A DNA stretch of 49,354 nucleotides from an uncultured bacterium (GCA_903870275.1 CAIQCK010000084.1:1-49354), one strand, 5' to 3'; numbered from the stretch's first letter, positions 1 to 8,108 are shown. Notes: generated from the letters alone by a model not told the origin. Numbers and translations: made by a program.

Positions 1-102
1 CCCCCAAGCCCCCGCCGCGCGCCCGGCAACAACAACGACAGCCACAGGAACCCTTTGACAACCAGGCGCCCCAGGAACCAAGCTGTGCGCGCCAAGAACA
101 CG

Positions 103-171
103 GTAACACTACTTTTGAGGCAACCGGAGCGTTCCGGCCCCGCTATCTGGGTAACAGTGACTTTTGAGGCA
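103..171. repeat. Short direct repeat pair
   Basis: Two near-identical 20-21 base segments, at 103-122 and 151-171, share the form GTAACA-n-T/G-ACTTTTGAGGCA and are about 48 bases apart. They sit just upstream of the degraded coding fragments at 207-568. Nothing else is recognisable in bases 1-200. They may be leftovers of the upstream region of the decayed gene or of a small repeat. Confidence 0.4.
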
Positions 172-206
172 CGACGGTGCGCCGCCAACCGTGAAACAGA
201 ATTCAT

Positions 207-410
207 TTGATTTGCAAGGTTGCGCGACGGATGCACCAGACGAAGATGACGGTGGTGACGAACGGCTTGACGGATCTGACGGGCAACATGTTGCCGGGCA
301 CCGACACGGTGATCGTCCGCTCCCTCTACGGCGATGTCAACCACACCGGCACTGTCAATGCGGTGGACCGGCAACAGGTCAAAAACAACCGGCTGCGTAG
401 CGCCACCTAG
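207..410 (+). pseudogene. Remnant of a dockerin-like C-terminal domain
   Basis: The frame is open from 195, after a stop at 192-194, and runs to a stop at 408-410. Its middle reads as the usual end of a large Verrucomicrobiota/Planctomycetota secreted protein: a beta-strand segment (LTDLTGNMLPGTDTV) followed by one dockerin-like calcium loop with linker helix (YGDVNHTGTVNAVDRQQVK). Only one of the usual two loops is present, the N-terminal bulk is missing, and no good start or Shine-Dalgarno site is visible. I read it as a gene remnant. The family assignment rests on the GDVN...GxVNAxD pattern. Confidence 0.55.
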
Positions 411-439
411 GAGCGATTTCCGGCGAGGCGGGCTGACAG

Positions 440-568
440 ATGCTGACTTTCGCCATACCGGTGAGCGCGCATCGAGTGACGTGGACCTACACCAAGAATG
501 GCGCCGCGGCCGCTGGTCTGGACGCTGGCTGGGTGCGCAAAATCATTTATTATCCGCAGTCACCCTGA
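440..568 (+). pseudogene. Remnant of a surface-protein C-terminal beta module
   Basis: A 42-codon frame contains RVTWTYTKNGAAAAGLDAGW followed by VRKIIYYP. This matches the recurrent motif W-x-Y-x-K-[DN]-G-x-x-x-x-G-x-D-[AS]-x-W-[VI]-D found at the end of a jelly-roll repeat in large secreted proteins of Verrucomicrobiota and Planctomycetota. It lies 30 bases after the dockerin-like remnant in another frame, so the two are probably pieces of one or two decayed adhesin-like genes. It ends seven bases before the next gene's first ATG. Confidence 0.5.
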
Positions 569-574
569 TACAAA

Positions 575-1441
575 ATGGGTTGCATGATGAAAGGTCTTGT
601 TGCCAATGCGCTGGCGTTTGTTTTGATCGGGATGCCCGCGCTGGCCAAAGCGGACGGGAACGTCGACCAAGCCATCCAGGATTACACCAATATGCTTGAG
701 GTGAATCCGAACGACGCCGAGGTTTGGTGGATGCGGGGGAATGCATACTGGGAGAATGGCGATTTCAACCGCGCCTTGCAGGATTACAACCAAGCCATCC
801 AGGTGAATCCGAATTACGCTTTGGCCTACCTGGGCCGTGGAAATGTCTATGTTCGGCAGGGTGCCTACGATCAAGCGGTGCAAGACTACAATGCCGCGAT
901 TGATATCGAGCCGAATTTCATCGGCACCTATAACAACCGCGCGGTCGCGTATCGGGAGCAAGGCAAGCTGGACTCGGCCCTCGACGATCTCAATCTCGCC
1001 CTCGCATTGAAGCCGGATTTTGCCGAGGCCTACTACAACCGCAGCCTCACGTATCGCGACAAAGGCATGGCCGACCTGGCTCTTCAAGATCTCCATCGCG
1101 CCGTCGAGTTGAACCCTGCCTTTGGCAAGGCCGACGACGATCACGGCGCGCGCGCTGCGAATGGCAAACGAGACCAAGCGCCAGCCCTGCAAGCGGCCCG
1201 TGCCGTCAAGTTGACTTCAAAGCCCGTCAAGGCTGGCGGCAACCGCGGCGGCGCGCGTCGCAAAGGCGGCAGCAAGGACCCTGCCGCTCAAAACCCCAAC
1301 CGCGCGTCAACTTCGGATCCCAAATACGCAGCAACCCCGGGTCGCTCCCGCTTAGCAATTGCCGTGTTTTGCGGCCTGGCGGCTGCATCGGTTGCAACCA
1401 TCTTCTTCATCGTTTTCCGCCGTCGCCATGCGCGGGTCTGA
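575..1441 (+). CDS. TPR-repeat protein with signal peptide and C-terminal membrane anchor
   Basis: The product of 288 residues starts with a basic-hydrophobic signal-like segment ending near ALAKADG. About five tetratricopeptide repeats follow (residues about 28-190), each with the A-x-x-D-x-x-x-A-[IL]-x-x-x-P signature. Then comes a basic Ala/Gly/Arg-rich linker (about 205-255) and one hydrophobic helix (about 258-280) ending in RRRHARV. TPRs bind other proteins, so an extracytoplasmic scaffold role is inferred; no enzyme domain is visible. ATGs at 575, 584 and 587 are all possible, and 584 or 587 gives the more typical signal peptide. The gene stands alone between gene remnants and the menaquinone cluster. 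Confidence 0.8.
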   Translation: MGCMMKGLVANALAFVLIGMPALAKADGNVDQAIQDYTNMLEVNPNDAEVWWMRGNAYWENGDFNRALQDYNQAIQVNPNYALAYLGRGNVYVRQGAYDQAVQDYNAAIDIEPNFIGTYNNRAVAYREQGKLDSALDDLNLALALKPDFAEAYYNRSLTYRDKGMADLALQDLHRAVELNPAFGKADDDHGARAANGKRDQAPALQAARAVKLTSKPVKAGGNRGGARRKGGSKDPAAQNPNRASTSDPKYAATPGRSRLAIAVFCGLAAASVATIFFIVFRRRHARV

Positions 1442-1523
1442 AGTCGCCCTTTCGATCAGGTAATCCGCCGGGCGTCACTCGCGCCTTGTCAACGCTCGCG
1501 GCGTTCGGCATTCTATACAGTTC

Positions 1524-2078
1524 ATGAAATTTATTGTGGCCATCACCGGCGCCAGCGGGGCGCTCTACGCCCAGCGGTTGCTCGACCACCTGCGTGCGCA
1601 GGAGGTGCATCTGGTGCTGAGCGACCCTGCCAAGGAAGTCGCCGCCGAGGAACTCGACGGCGGCAAGTTCGTCGCGGCCGCCGGTGTTGTCCGCCACGAC
1701 AACCGCTCCATGCGCGCCCCGTTCGTCAGCGGCTCGGCGAAGTTCGACGCGATGATCGTCATCCCCTGCTCCATGGGCACGCTCGGCAGGATCGCCAACG
1801 GCGTGAGTGACGACGTCATCTGCCGCGCCGCCGACGTGATCTTAAAAGAACGGCGCAAGCTCATCCTCGTACCGCGCGAAACGCCTTACAACCTCATCCA
1901 CGTCCGCAATATGGCGCACCTCATCGAAGCCGGCGCGGACATCATCCCCGCCTCGCCGTCCTTCTACAACCGGCCGCAGACCGTCCAACAAGTCGTGGAC
2001 ACCGTCGTCGCGCGCGTGCTCGACCATCTCGGCATCCGGCACAGACTGGTGAAGCGGTGGATGGAGAAAGAAAGCTGA
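1524..2078 (+). CDS. ubiX: Flavin prenyltransferase UbiX
   Basis: UbiX joins dimethylallyl phosphate to FMN, making the prenylated flavin cofactor used by UbiD-type decarboxylases. The 184 residues match the family length. The N-terminal flavoprotein motif AITGASGALYAQ (about residues 5-16), the CSMGTLGRIANG stretch and the C-terminal RAADVILKERR...PRETPYNLIHVRNM block are all present. As the first gene of a futalosine-pathway cluster, it probably serves the decarboxylation of 1,4-dihydroxy-6-naphthoate-type intermediates; the UbiD partner is not in the window. ATG at 1524 has no strong Shine-Dalgarno. A palindromic repeat lies between it and the next gene. Confidence 0.93.
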   Translation: MKFIVAITGASGALYAQRLLDHLRAQEVHLVLSDPAKEVAAEELDGGKFVAAAGVVRHDNRSMRAPFVSGSAKFDAMIVIPCSMGTLGRIANGVSDDVICRAADVILKERRKLILVPRETPYNLIHVRNMAHLIEAGADIIPASPSFYNRPQTVQQVVDTVVARVLDHLGIRHRLVKRWMEKES

Positions 2079-2085
2079 AAATGTT

Positions 2086-2164
2086 TCACGCGAAGTGGCA
2101 AAGACACGAAGAACAAAAGCAGCGCGATTTCATGTCGTCTTCGCAACTTCGCGCTTTTGCGTGA
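2086..2164. repeat. Intergenic inverted repeat, CACGCGAAG/CTTTTGCGTG type
   Basis: An imperfect inverted repeat of 27-base arms (2086-2112 and 2138-2164) is built of purine-rich units such as CACGCGAAG, GGCAAAG and CACGAAGA. It fills almost the whole gap between ubiX and the ubiA-like gene. Most arm mismatches are A/G or C/T changes, leaving G-U pairs possible in RNA. Repeats built of GCAAAG/GCGAAG units are common between genes in many bacteria. It has no T-tract of a classical terminator. Confidence 0.55.
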
Positions 2165-2174
2165 GCCTTTCCCG

Positions 2175-3080
2175 ATGACTTCTCTGTTCTCCTATCTTCG
2201 CAAGCTCAGCGAGTTCGTGAAATTTTCGCACACGATCTTCGCGCTGCCGTTTGCGCTGGCCTCGATGCTCGCGGCATACAATCACCTCAACTATGAGCAC
2301 CCTTCCCTGCCGCAATGGCGCACGGTGATGCTGATCCTGCTCGCAATGGTCGGCGCGCGCACGGCGGCAATGGCCTTCAACCGCATTGTGGACCGCAAGT
2401 TCGACGCGCTCAATCCGCGCACCGCCACCCGCCACCTGCCGCAGCGTCAGCTCAGCCTTTTCAGCGCGTGGCTGCTGGTGCTCCTCGGCTCCGCGGCGCT
2501 GATCGCCGCCGCCTACGGCCTGAATCCGCTTTGTTTCTGGCTTTCGCCGGTGGCGCTAGCCATCGTCCTCTTCTACTCGTTCACAAAGCGTTTCACCGAC
2601 TACTCGCATTTTTTCCTCGGTGTCGCACTCGGCATTTCGCCCGTCGGCGCGTGGATCGCGGTGACCGGCAACTTCCATGTCGCGCCGATCCTGCTCGGTC
2701 TGGCTGTGACGCTCTGGGTCGCCGGCTTCGACATGATTTATGCCATCCAGGACGCGGAGTTTGATCGCGCGCACGGTCTGCATTCCATGGTGGTGCGGTT
2801 CGGCTCTTATGGCGCATTGACGCTGGCGCGCATCCTTCACGGCTTCACGGTCGCGCTGCTGCTGCTCTTTGGCCTTGTCTCCGCGCGACGCGGGCCTTTC
2901 TGGACCGGGCTTGCAGTCATCGTCGTCATGCTTTCTATTGAACACATCATCGCGGCGTGGCGCTCGCTGAAATGGGTCAACGTCGCCTTCTTCCGCATGA
3001 ACGCGCTGGTCAGCATGGTTTTGTTTGTGGCCATCGCCGCCGATGTGTATCTGCCGAAAAGGTTGTTCACATGGTTTTAG
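2175..3080 (+). CDS. mqnP: UbiA-family prenyltransferase (MqnP-type, menaquinone pathway)
   Basis: An integral-membrane enzyme of about 301 residues that attaches a polyprenyl chain to an aromatic acid. Both Asp-rich UbiA motifs are present: NRIVDRKFDALNPRT (from residue 69) and DMIYAIQDAEFDRAHG (from residue 186), with about eight hydrophobic helices. In a cluster with mqnE, mqnA and mqnC, the acceptor is probably 1,4-dihydroxy-6-naphthoate rather than 4-hydroxybenzoate; this is inferred from context. The in-frame TTG at 2157 precedes the preferred ATG at 2175. The stop overlaps the mqnE start by 10 bases, implying translational coupling. Confidence 0.88.
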   Translation: MTSLFSYLRKLSEFVKFSHTIFALPFALASMLAAYNHLNYEHPSLPQWRTVMLILLAMVGARTAAMAFNRIVDRKFDALNPRTATRHLPQRQLSLFSAWLLVLLGSAALIAAAYGLNPLCFWLSPVALAIVLFYSFTKRFTDYSHFFLGVALGISPVGAWIAVTGNFHVAPILLGLAVTLWVAGFDMIYAIQDAEFDRAHGLHSMVVRFGSYGALTLARILHGFTVALLLLFGLVSARRGPFWTGLAVIVVMLSIEHIIAAWRSLKWVNVAFFRMNALVSMVLFVAIAADVYLPKRLFTWF

Positions 3081-4168
3081 AAAAACTCATCCGCCGCTCG
3101 GAACTGGCGGACCTTTACGACAGCGTTGTTGCTGGCCGCCGCATCAGCGACGGTGACTGCCTGCGCCTCTACCGTTCGCGCGACATCACCGCCATTGGCG
3201 CGATCGCCAACGCCGCGCGCGAGCGCAAGAACGGCAACCGCGCCTCCTACATCCTCAACCGCTATCTCAACTACTCCAACATCTGCATCTTGGACTGCCA
3301 GTTCTGCGAGTTCGGCAAGAAGAAGCGCGATGCGGAGACGTTTGAATTGACGATCGAGCAGATGGTCGAGCGCGTCCGCAACGACCTGCGGCTCGGCGTC
3401 ACCGAAGTTCACATCGTCGGCGGCCTGCATCCGTCGCTGCGGTTCGGCTATTACGTGGACATGATCAAGGCGTTGAAGACGCTCGATGCAAATCTGCACG
3501 TGAAGGCCTTCACCGCCGTGGAGATTTACCATCTCGCGTGGCTGGCGAAACAAACGATGCCGGAGGTGCTCGCGACGTTGCGCGATGCCGGCCTCGATTC
3601 GATCACCGGCGGCGGCGCGGAGATTTTTTCACAGCGAGTGCGCGACATTCTCTGCAAAGGCAAGGAAACGGCGGAGCAGTGGCTGGATTGCCACCGGACG
3701 TGGCACCGGATGGGCGGACGCTCGACCTCGACGATGCTTTACGGCCACGTGGAGACATTGGAAGAACGCGTGGACCATCTGCGCCGGTTGCGCGAGCTGC
3801 AAGACGAGACGCACGGTTTCACCGGCTTCGTGCCGCTGCATTTTGTGCCGGACAAAACCGAGCTTTCACACATCCGGCCGGCCAGCGGGCTTGACGACCT
3901 CCGCAATCTTGCCGTGGCCCGCATTTACCTCGACAACTTCGACCATATCACCGGCTATTGGATCGCGCTCGGCCTCAAACTGGCGCAGGTCTCGCTCAGC
4001 TTCGGCGTGGACGATCTCCACGGCACGATCATGGAGGAGAAGATTTTTCAGATGGCCGGCGGCGCCGACGGCCAGCAACAAACACGTGAGGATTTGGAGC
4101 GCGCCATCCGCGAGGCGGGCCGGATTCCGATTCAACGCGACTCGCTATACCGCCCCATTCAGCCATGA
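3071..4168 (+). CDS. mqnE: Aminodeoxyfutalosine synthase MqnE (radical SAM)
   Basis: MqnE couples 3-[(1-carboxyvinyl)oxy]benzoate to the adenosyl radical of SAM, giving aminodeoxyfutalosine. The 365 residues carry the radical-SAM cluster C75-x3-C79-x2-C82 (CILDCQFC) and the family's C-terminal block YLDNFDHITGYWIALG...FGVDDLHGTI, which separates MqnE from MqnC. ATG at 3071 overlaps the preceding gene's end by 10 bases, and its TGA overlaps the mqnA ATG in an ATGA junction. An upstream in-frame ATG at 2957 would lie inside the prenyltransferase gene and is not preferred. Confidence 0.92.
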   Translation: MVLEKLIRRSELADLYDSVVAGRRISDGDCLRLYRSRDITAIGAIANAARERKNGNRASYILNRYLNYSNICILDCQFCEFGKKKRDAETFELTIEQMVERVRNDLRLGVTEVHIVGGLHPSLRFGYYVDMIKALKTLDANLHVKAFTAVEIYHLAWLAKQTMPEVLATLRDAGLDSITGGGAEIFSQRVRDILCKGKETAEQWLDCHRTWHRMGGRSTSTMLYGHVETLEERVDHLRRLRELQDETHGFTGFVPLHFVPDKTELSHIRPASGLDDLRNLAVARIYLDNFDHITGYWIALGLKLAQVSLSFGVDDLHGTIMEEKIFQMAGGADGQQQTREDLERAIREAGRIPIQRDSLYRPIQP

Positions 4169-5061
4169 ACACGCACAAAGCGGGACAGGCATCTCGCCTG
4201 TCCAACCCATCATCATCCGGAGAGGCGGAACGTCCATCCACCTCTGCGCGCATCGGCTGCGTCCCCTACCTCAACGCCAAACCGCTTATCTACGGTTTGG
4301 AGAACGAGGTAGTGTTGGAACATCCCGCCCGCCTCGCCCAACGTCTGGCCGCGCGCGAACTCGACTCCGGCCTCGTGCCCGTCGTTGAAGTTTTCCGTCG
4401 CCCATCGTATGTCATCGTGGATAACATCGCCATCGCGTGCTGTGGCCCTGTTTACAGTGTCATCCTTGCACACCGCGTCCCGCTGCAATCTCTGCGCGAA
4501 GTGGTGGTGGATTCCTCCTCCGCCACTTCCACGCTGCTGCTGAAAGTCCTGATGCAAAAACGTTCCGGATTGAAATTGCGCTATGTCTCCGAATCCCTCG
4601 CCGACAAGCGCAGCGACGCCGAAGCGCAAATGCTCATCGGCGACCAAGCCATCCGGCTTCATCAAGAAGTAGCCGCGTCACTCCGTGACGCGGATTCCAT
4701 CCAACACGCCGGTCACAAGGCAACCGGTCAACCTTGGCAGATTCTCGACCTTGGTCAGGCGTGGTCCGACTGGGCACACCTGCCGTTTGTGTTCGCCGTC
4801 TGGGCCGTCCACGCCGACTACCCGGAGCTGCCCGCGCTCGTCAGGAAACTAACCGCCGCGCGCGCCGCTGGCTGTGCGCACATCGAGGAGATCATCGCAC
4901 GCGAACAGCACGCGGATGCCGACTTCCGCCGCCGCTACTTTGACGAGAACGTCTATTTCAACCTCGGCCCGCGTGAGAAGGAAGCGATGCGACTTTTCCG
5001 CCAACTGCTGATTGAAATCGGCGAATTGAAAAAGCCTTATGACCTGCGATTCGTCTCTTGA
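4165..5061 (+). CDS. mqnA: Chorismate dehydratase MqnA, with repeat-derived extra segments
   Basis: MqnA removes water from chorismate to give 3-[(1-carboxyvinyl)oxy]benzoate, the first step of the futalosine route. The conserved periplasmic-binding-like fold begins at residue 29 (RIGCVPYLNAKPL) and includes VDSSSATSTLLLK, ALIGD-like MLIGDQAI and DLGQAWSDWAHLPFVFAVW. Two segments do not fit the family. Residues about 5-28 are encoded over a palindrome at 4183-4203, and residues about 172-191 are encoded over a GTAG hairpin at 4669-4693. Both keep the frame open, so the protein is about 298 residues, somewhat longer than usual. It overlaps mqnE by 4 bases and mqnC by 23. Confidence 0.9.
   Translation: MNTHKAGQASRLSNPSSSGEAERPSTSARIGCVPYLNAKPLIYGLENEVVLEHPARLAQRLAARELDSGLVPVVEVFRRPSYVIVDNIAIACCGPVYSVILAHRVPLQSLREVVVDSSSATSTLLLKVLMQKRSGLKLRYVSESLADKRSDAEAQMLIGDQAIRLHQEVAASLRDADSIQHAGHKATGQPWQILDLGQAWSDWAHLPFVFAVWAVHADYPELPALVRKLTAARAAGCAHIEEIIAREQHADADFRRRYFDENVYFNLGPREKEAMRLFRQLLIEIGELKKPYDLRFVS
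4183..4203. repeat. Palindromic repeat at the 5' end of mqnA
   Basis: Arms GGACAGGC (4183-4190) and GCCTGTCC (4196-4203) pair perfectly around the loop ATCTC. The palindrome lies within the first 15 codons of mqnA, in the part of the protein outside the conserved domain. It may supply the native N-terminus after insertion, or it may extend an older, shorter N-terminus. It lacks the GTAG head of the other hairpins here, so it may be a different family. Confidence 0.6.
4669..4693. repeat. REP-like GTAG hairpin inserted in frame inside mqnA
   Basis: GTAG (4669-4672) is followed directly by the stem CCGCGTCAC (4673-4681), the loop TCC, and the perfect complement GTGACGCGG (4685-4693). This architecture, a GTAG tetranucleotide at the foot of an 8-9 bp stem with a 3-nt loop, recurs with other stem sequences at 14773, 26950 and 37556. 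It encodes residues (AASLRDAD) at a place where MqnA proteins normally run straight from the IGD block to the DLG-x-W block. GTAG heads are a known mark of REP sequences handled by REP-associated Y1 transposases. Confidence 0.7.
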
Positions 5062-6130
5062 TAAACTCGCCGACCGCATCCTCGACGGCGGGCGCATCTC
5101 AGCCGCCGAGGCATTGCGCCTTTATCGCGAGCTGCCGTTGAGTGAACTCGGCATGTTGGCGGACGCGTGCCGGCAGCGGAAGAAAGCCGCTGCTTACGAG
5201 GGGCGCGGCAACCAGATCGTCACCTATATCGTTGACCGCAACATCAACTACACCAACGTCTGCGATGTTTATTGCAAGTTCTGCGCGTTCTACCGCACCG
5301 AGAGCGACGCCGGGGGCTACGTCATCAGCCACGACGACATCGCCCGCAAGATTGAGGAGCTCGTCGCCGTCGGAGGCACGCAGATTCTGCTGCAAGGCGG
5401 CCACCACCCGAAGCTCGGCATCGAGTTCTACCTCGGCCTGCTCGGCTTCATCAAAACACGTTTCCCGCAGGTGAACATCCACGGCTTCTCGCCGCCGGAG
5501 TTCTGCCACTTCGCCGATGTTTTCAAAATGCCGTTGCCTGAAGTCATCCATCGTTTCAAAGAAGCCGGCCTCGGCAGCATTCCCGGCGGCGGCGCGGAGA
5601 TTTTGGTGGACCGCGTGCGCGACCGCATCGCGCCGCTGAAGTGCAAGACAGACGACTGGCTCCACGTGATGCAATGCGCCCACGAACAGGGCCTGCGCAG
5701 CAGCGCGACCATGATGTTCGGCCACGTTGAAACCGTCGAGGACCGCATCGAACATCTCCAGCGGCTGCGCGATCTCCAGGACCGGACCGGCGGCTTCACG
5801 GCGTTCATCTGCTGGACGTTCCAAAGGGAGCACACGAAGCTGCGCGCCGAGCCGGCCGGCAGCCACGAGTATCTCCGCACACAGGCGCTGGCCCGTATTT
5901 TCCTGGACAACTTCGACAACGTGCAGGCGTCGTGGGTCACCCAAGGCCCGAAGATCGGCCAGATCGCGCTCAAGTTCGGCGCGAACGATTTCGGCGGCCT
6001 GATGATGGAGGAAAACGTCGTCAGCAGCGCCGGCACGGCGTTCCACATCACACTGGATGAAATGCGACGCCTCATCGCCGAACTGGGCTACGAAGCCCGC
6101 CAGCGGGATAATTGGTATCGGTTGCTCTGA
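5039..6130 (+). CDS. mqnC: Cyclic dehypoxanthinyl futalosine synthase MqnC (radical SAM)
   Basis: MqnC cyclises dehypoxanthinyl futalosine through a SAM-derived radical. The 363 residues include the cluster motif C75-x3-C79-x2-C82 (CDVYCKFC), the LLQGGHHPKLGIEFY block and the C-terminal signature SWVTQGPKIGQIALKFGAND...MMEENVV, which identify MqnC within the MqnC/MqnE/CofH group. ATG at 5039 lies 23 bases inside the end of mqnA, so translation is probably coupled. The MqnB or MqnD hydrolase steps are not encoded in the window. A hairpin follows the stop. Confidence 0.93.
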   Translation: MTCDSSLDKLADRILDGGRISAAEALRLYRELPLSELGMLADACRQRKKAAAYEGRGNQIVTYIVDRNINYTNVCDVYCKFCAFYRTESDAGGYVISHDDIARKIEELVAVGGTQILLQGGHHPKLGIEFYLGLLGFIKTRFPQVNIHGFSPPEFCHFADVFKMPLPEVIHRFKEAGLGSIPGGGAEILVDRVRDRIAPLKCKTDDWLHVMQCAHEQGLRSSATMMFGHVETVEDRIEHLQRLRDLQDRTGGFTAFICWTFQREHTKLRAEPAGSHEYLRTQALARIFLDNFDNVQASWVTQGPKIGQIALKFGANDFGGLMMEENVVSSAGTAFHITLDEMRRLIAELGYEARQRDNWYRLL

Positions 6131-6155
6131 AACCAGTGGCGAGACCGACTGGTTT
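6130..6155 (+). terminator. Hairpin after mqnC
   Basis: AAACCAGT (6130-6137) and ACTGGTTT (6148-6155) pair around a 10-base loop, starting at the last base of the mqnC stop codon. No U-tract follows, so it may act as a weak terminator or 3'-end stabiliser. The gap from here to 6374 shows no other clear element. A longer open frame from 6057 into the next gene is treated as a 5' read-through. Confidence 0.4.
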
Positions 6156-6374
6156 CCCGGCAGTTCGCGCAACCGATTGGCGGGCAAAGCGATCATCCCG
6201 TTCCCCACGAAGGATGTCCATCCAGTGACGCCTCAAGGAACGGGAGCACTACTTTGGTATACCCTTGAAAATTTTTCTTTGGCGCGGCGGCATCGTTGTG
6301 CAATTATCGCGAGGCGGTTCTTGGAAGCAGCCGAAAATGCACTGCATTGCTTCCGCCGCTGCTCAACGAAAAAG

Positions 6375-8108
6375 ATGGAAACAAGCCGTTGGTTTTTGTT
6401 GCCAGTTGCTTTGGCGGCCTGCTGCCTGTGGGCCGGCTGCGGGCGCGACCATTATCAGCGGTCGGCGGACAGGGAGGTTTACGGCATTCTCGACCAGCGT
6501 CGCGCCGATGTTCTCGGCAAGACCAACGAGAATTTCAACATCAACACGCCCTACTCCGGCCGCAAGCCAGCCGACATCCCCCCGCCGGAAATCATCCAGC
6601 AGCGGCTGATGGCGCCCAAGCGAACGATGACGCTCAGCGAGGCAATCAAGACTGCCATCGCCCTGAGCCCGTCTTATCAGTTGCAAAAAGAAACCGTTTA
6701 TCTATCAGCGCTGGCGCTGACGTTGCAGCGTTACAACTTCACGCCCAAGTGGGCTTCGAGTGTCAAACCGACTCTCACGCGGAACGCCTACGGCGTGTAT
6801 GATCAGTCCACGGAATCAGACCTCAGCGTCTCCCAGTTGCTCAAGTCCGGCGGCCAGCTCAGCATCAGCGCGCTCAACGACGTGCTGTCGTTTTACAGCG
6901 GCGGCGCGCCCCATAATACCACGGCCTTTTCCGCGAACTTTACTCAACCGTTGATGCGGGGCGCGGGATACCAGATCGTGACGGAAAACCTCACGCAGGC
7001 GGAACGCAACGTCGTCTATGCCATCAACACCTTCGCGCGTTACGAGCAGACCTTTGCCGTGGGCATCGTCACCAGCTACTTCCGGCTGCTGCAACAAAAA
7101 GACGTGATTCGTAACGATTACAGCACCTACAAGAATCTGGTGCGCGTGCGTCAGCGAGCGGAGGCGCTGGGTGTGGACCGGATGGCAGCATTTCAAGTGG
7201 ACCAGGCCCGTCAGCTAGAGCTGACGGCCAAGAGCCAATACATTGTGGACGTGCAGAGTTACCAGAACTCGTTGGACAACTTCAAGGTCACGCTCGGTCT
7301 GCCCGTGGGCACGGAACTCGTGCTGGATGACACGTCCTTGGAAGAATTGCGCAAGCTGGGTGTAGCGATGGTAGCCCTAACCCCGGACCAAGGCCATCGG
7401 ATTGCCGTCCAGCGCCGGTTTGACCTGCAGAACAATATCAACCAGTTCGAGGACAGCAAGCGGAAGATCGAAGTGGCCGCCGACCAATTGAGTCCAGACC
7501 TCAACGTCCTGAGCCATGTGGACTTGCCGCAGCCCAATGGGTATGATTACTCAAGGTTTGATGTTGGCCAATATCGGGCCTACGCCGAAGTGCAATTGAA
7601 CCTGCCGCTGGACCGCCTCACCGAACGCAACAATTTCCGAACGTCACAGATTAATTTTGAACAACAATTGCGATCGTTGGCGCTGTCATTGGACAATATC
7701 CGCAACAGTGTCCAGCAGGATTTGCGCACGTTAGACCAGACAAGGAGGAATTATGACATTCAGGAGGCTGCGGTGCGTCTCGCCAAGCACAGTGTCGAGG
7801 GCGACATCTTGCTAATGGAGGCGGGTCGGATAGACATGCTCAGCTTGTTGCAAGCACAGTCCTCCCTGCTGACCACCCAGAACGCATTTCAACAAGCGTT
7901 GGTGGACTATCACGTGGCGCGCTGGAACTTGATGTCGGACCTCGGCATCATTCGCACCGATCTCGACCGGTTCTGGGTGGTGGAACAACCGATTCCTCAG
8001 GCCGCCGCCGCGGCGGGTCCGGCCGACAAGGCAAAGGTGTCGCCGCCGGTGGTGAAACAAGAGGGAACAGAAGAAGAATTGATTCCGCCCGACAAACTTT
8101 TCCGGTAA
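6375..8108 (+). CDS. TolC-family outer-membrane efflux lipoprotein
   Basis: This 577-residue protein is the outer-membrane channel of an export system. ATG 6375 gives a lipoprotein signal with a good lipobox, L13-A-A-C16. The body contains the two outer-membrane-efflux repeats: TMTLSEAIKTAIALSPSY near residue 85, a coiled-coil-rich middle, and a second repeat ending with LLQAQSSLLTTQNAFQQALVDYHVARWNL (given here as a description of the C-terminal helix, residues about 495-525). It stands 14 bases before the adaptor gene and forms an operon with adaptor, ATPase and permease. The substrate is unknown; MacAB-type systems export peptides, macrolides or lipoprotein-like cargo. Confidence 0.85.
   Translation: METSRWFLLPVALAACCLWAGCGRDHYQRSADREVYGILDQRRADVLGKTNENFNINTPYSGRKPADIPPPEIIQQRLMAPKRTMTLSEAIKTAIALSPSYQLQKETVYLSALALTLQRYNFTPKWASSVKPTLTRNAYGVYDQSTESDLSVSQLLKSGGQLSISALNDVLSFYSGGAPHNTTAFSANFTQPLMRGAGYQIVTENLTQAERNVVYAINTFARYEQTFAVGIVTSYFRLLQQKDVIRNDYSTYKNLVRVRQRAEALGVDRMAAFQVDQARQLELTAKSQYIVDVQSYQNSLDNFKVTLGLPVGTELVLDDTSLEELRKLGVAMVALTPDQGHRIAVQRRFDLQNNINQFEDSKRKIEVAADQLSPDLNVLSHVDLPQPNGYDYSRFDVGQYRAYAEVQLNLPLDRLTERNNFRTSQINFEQQLRSLALSLDNIRNSVQQDLRTLDQTRRNYDIQEAAVRLAKHSVEGDILLMEAGRIDMLSLLQAQSSLLTTQNAFQQALVDYHVARWNLMSDLGIIRTDLDRFWVVEQPIPQAAAAAGPADKAKVSPPVVKQEGTEEELIPPDKLFR

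Noticed and set aside
1480..1523. TTGTCA...CTATAC promoter for ubiX
   Set aside because: The hexamer spacing does not fit a sigma-70 promoter (the TATACA box is about 22 bases from TTGTCA), so I do not call it.
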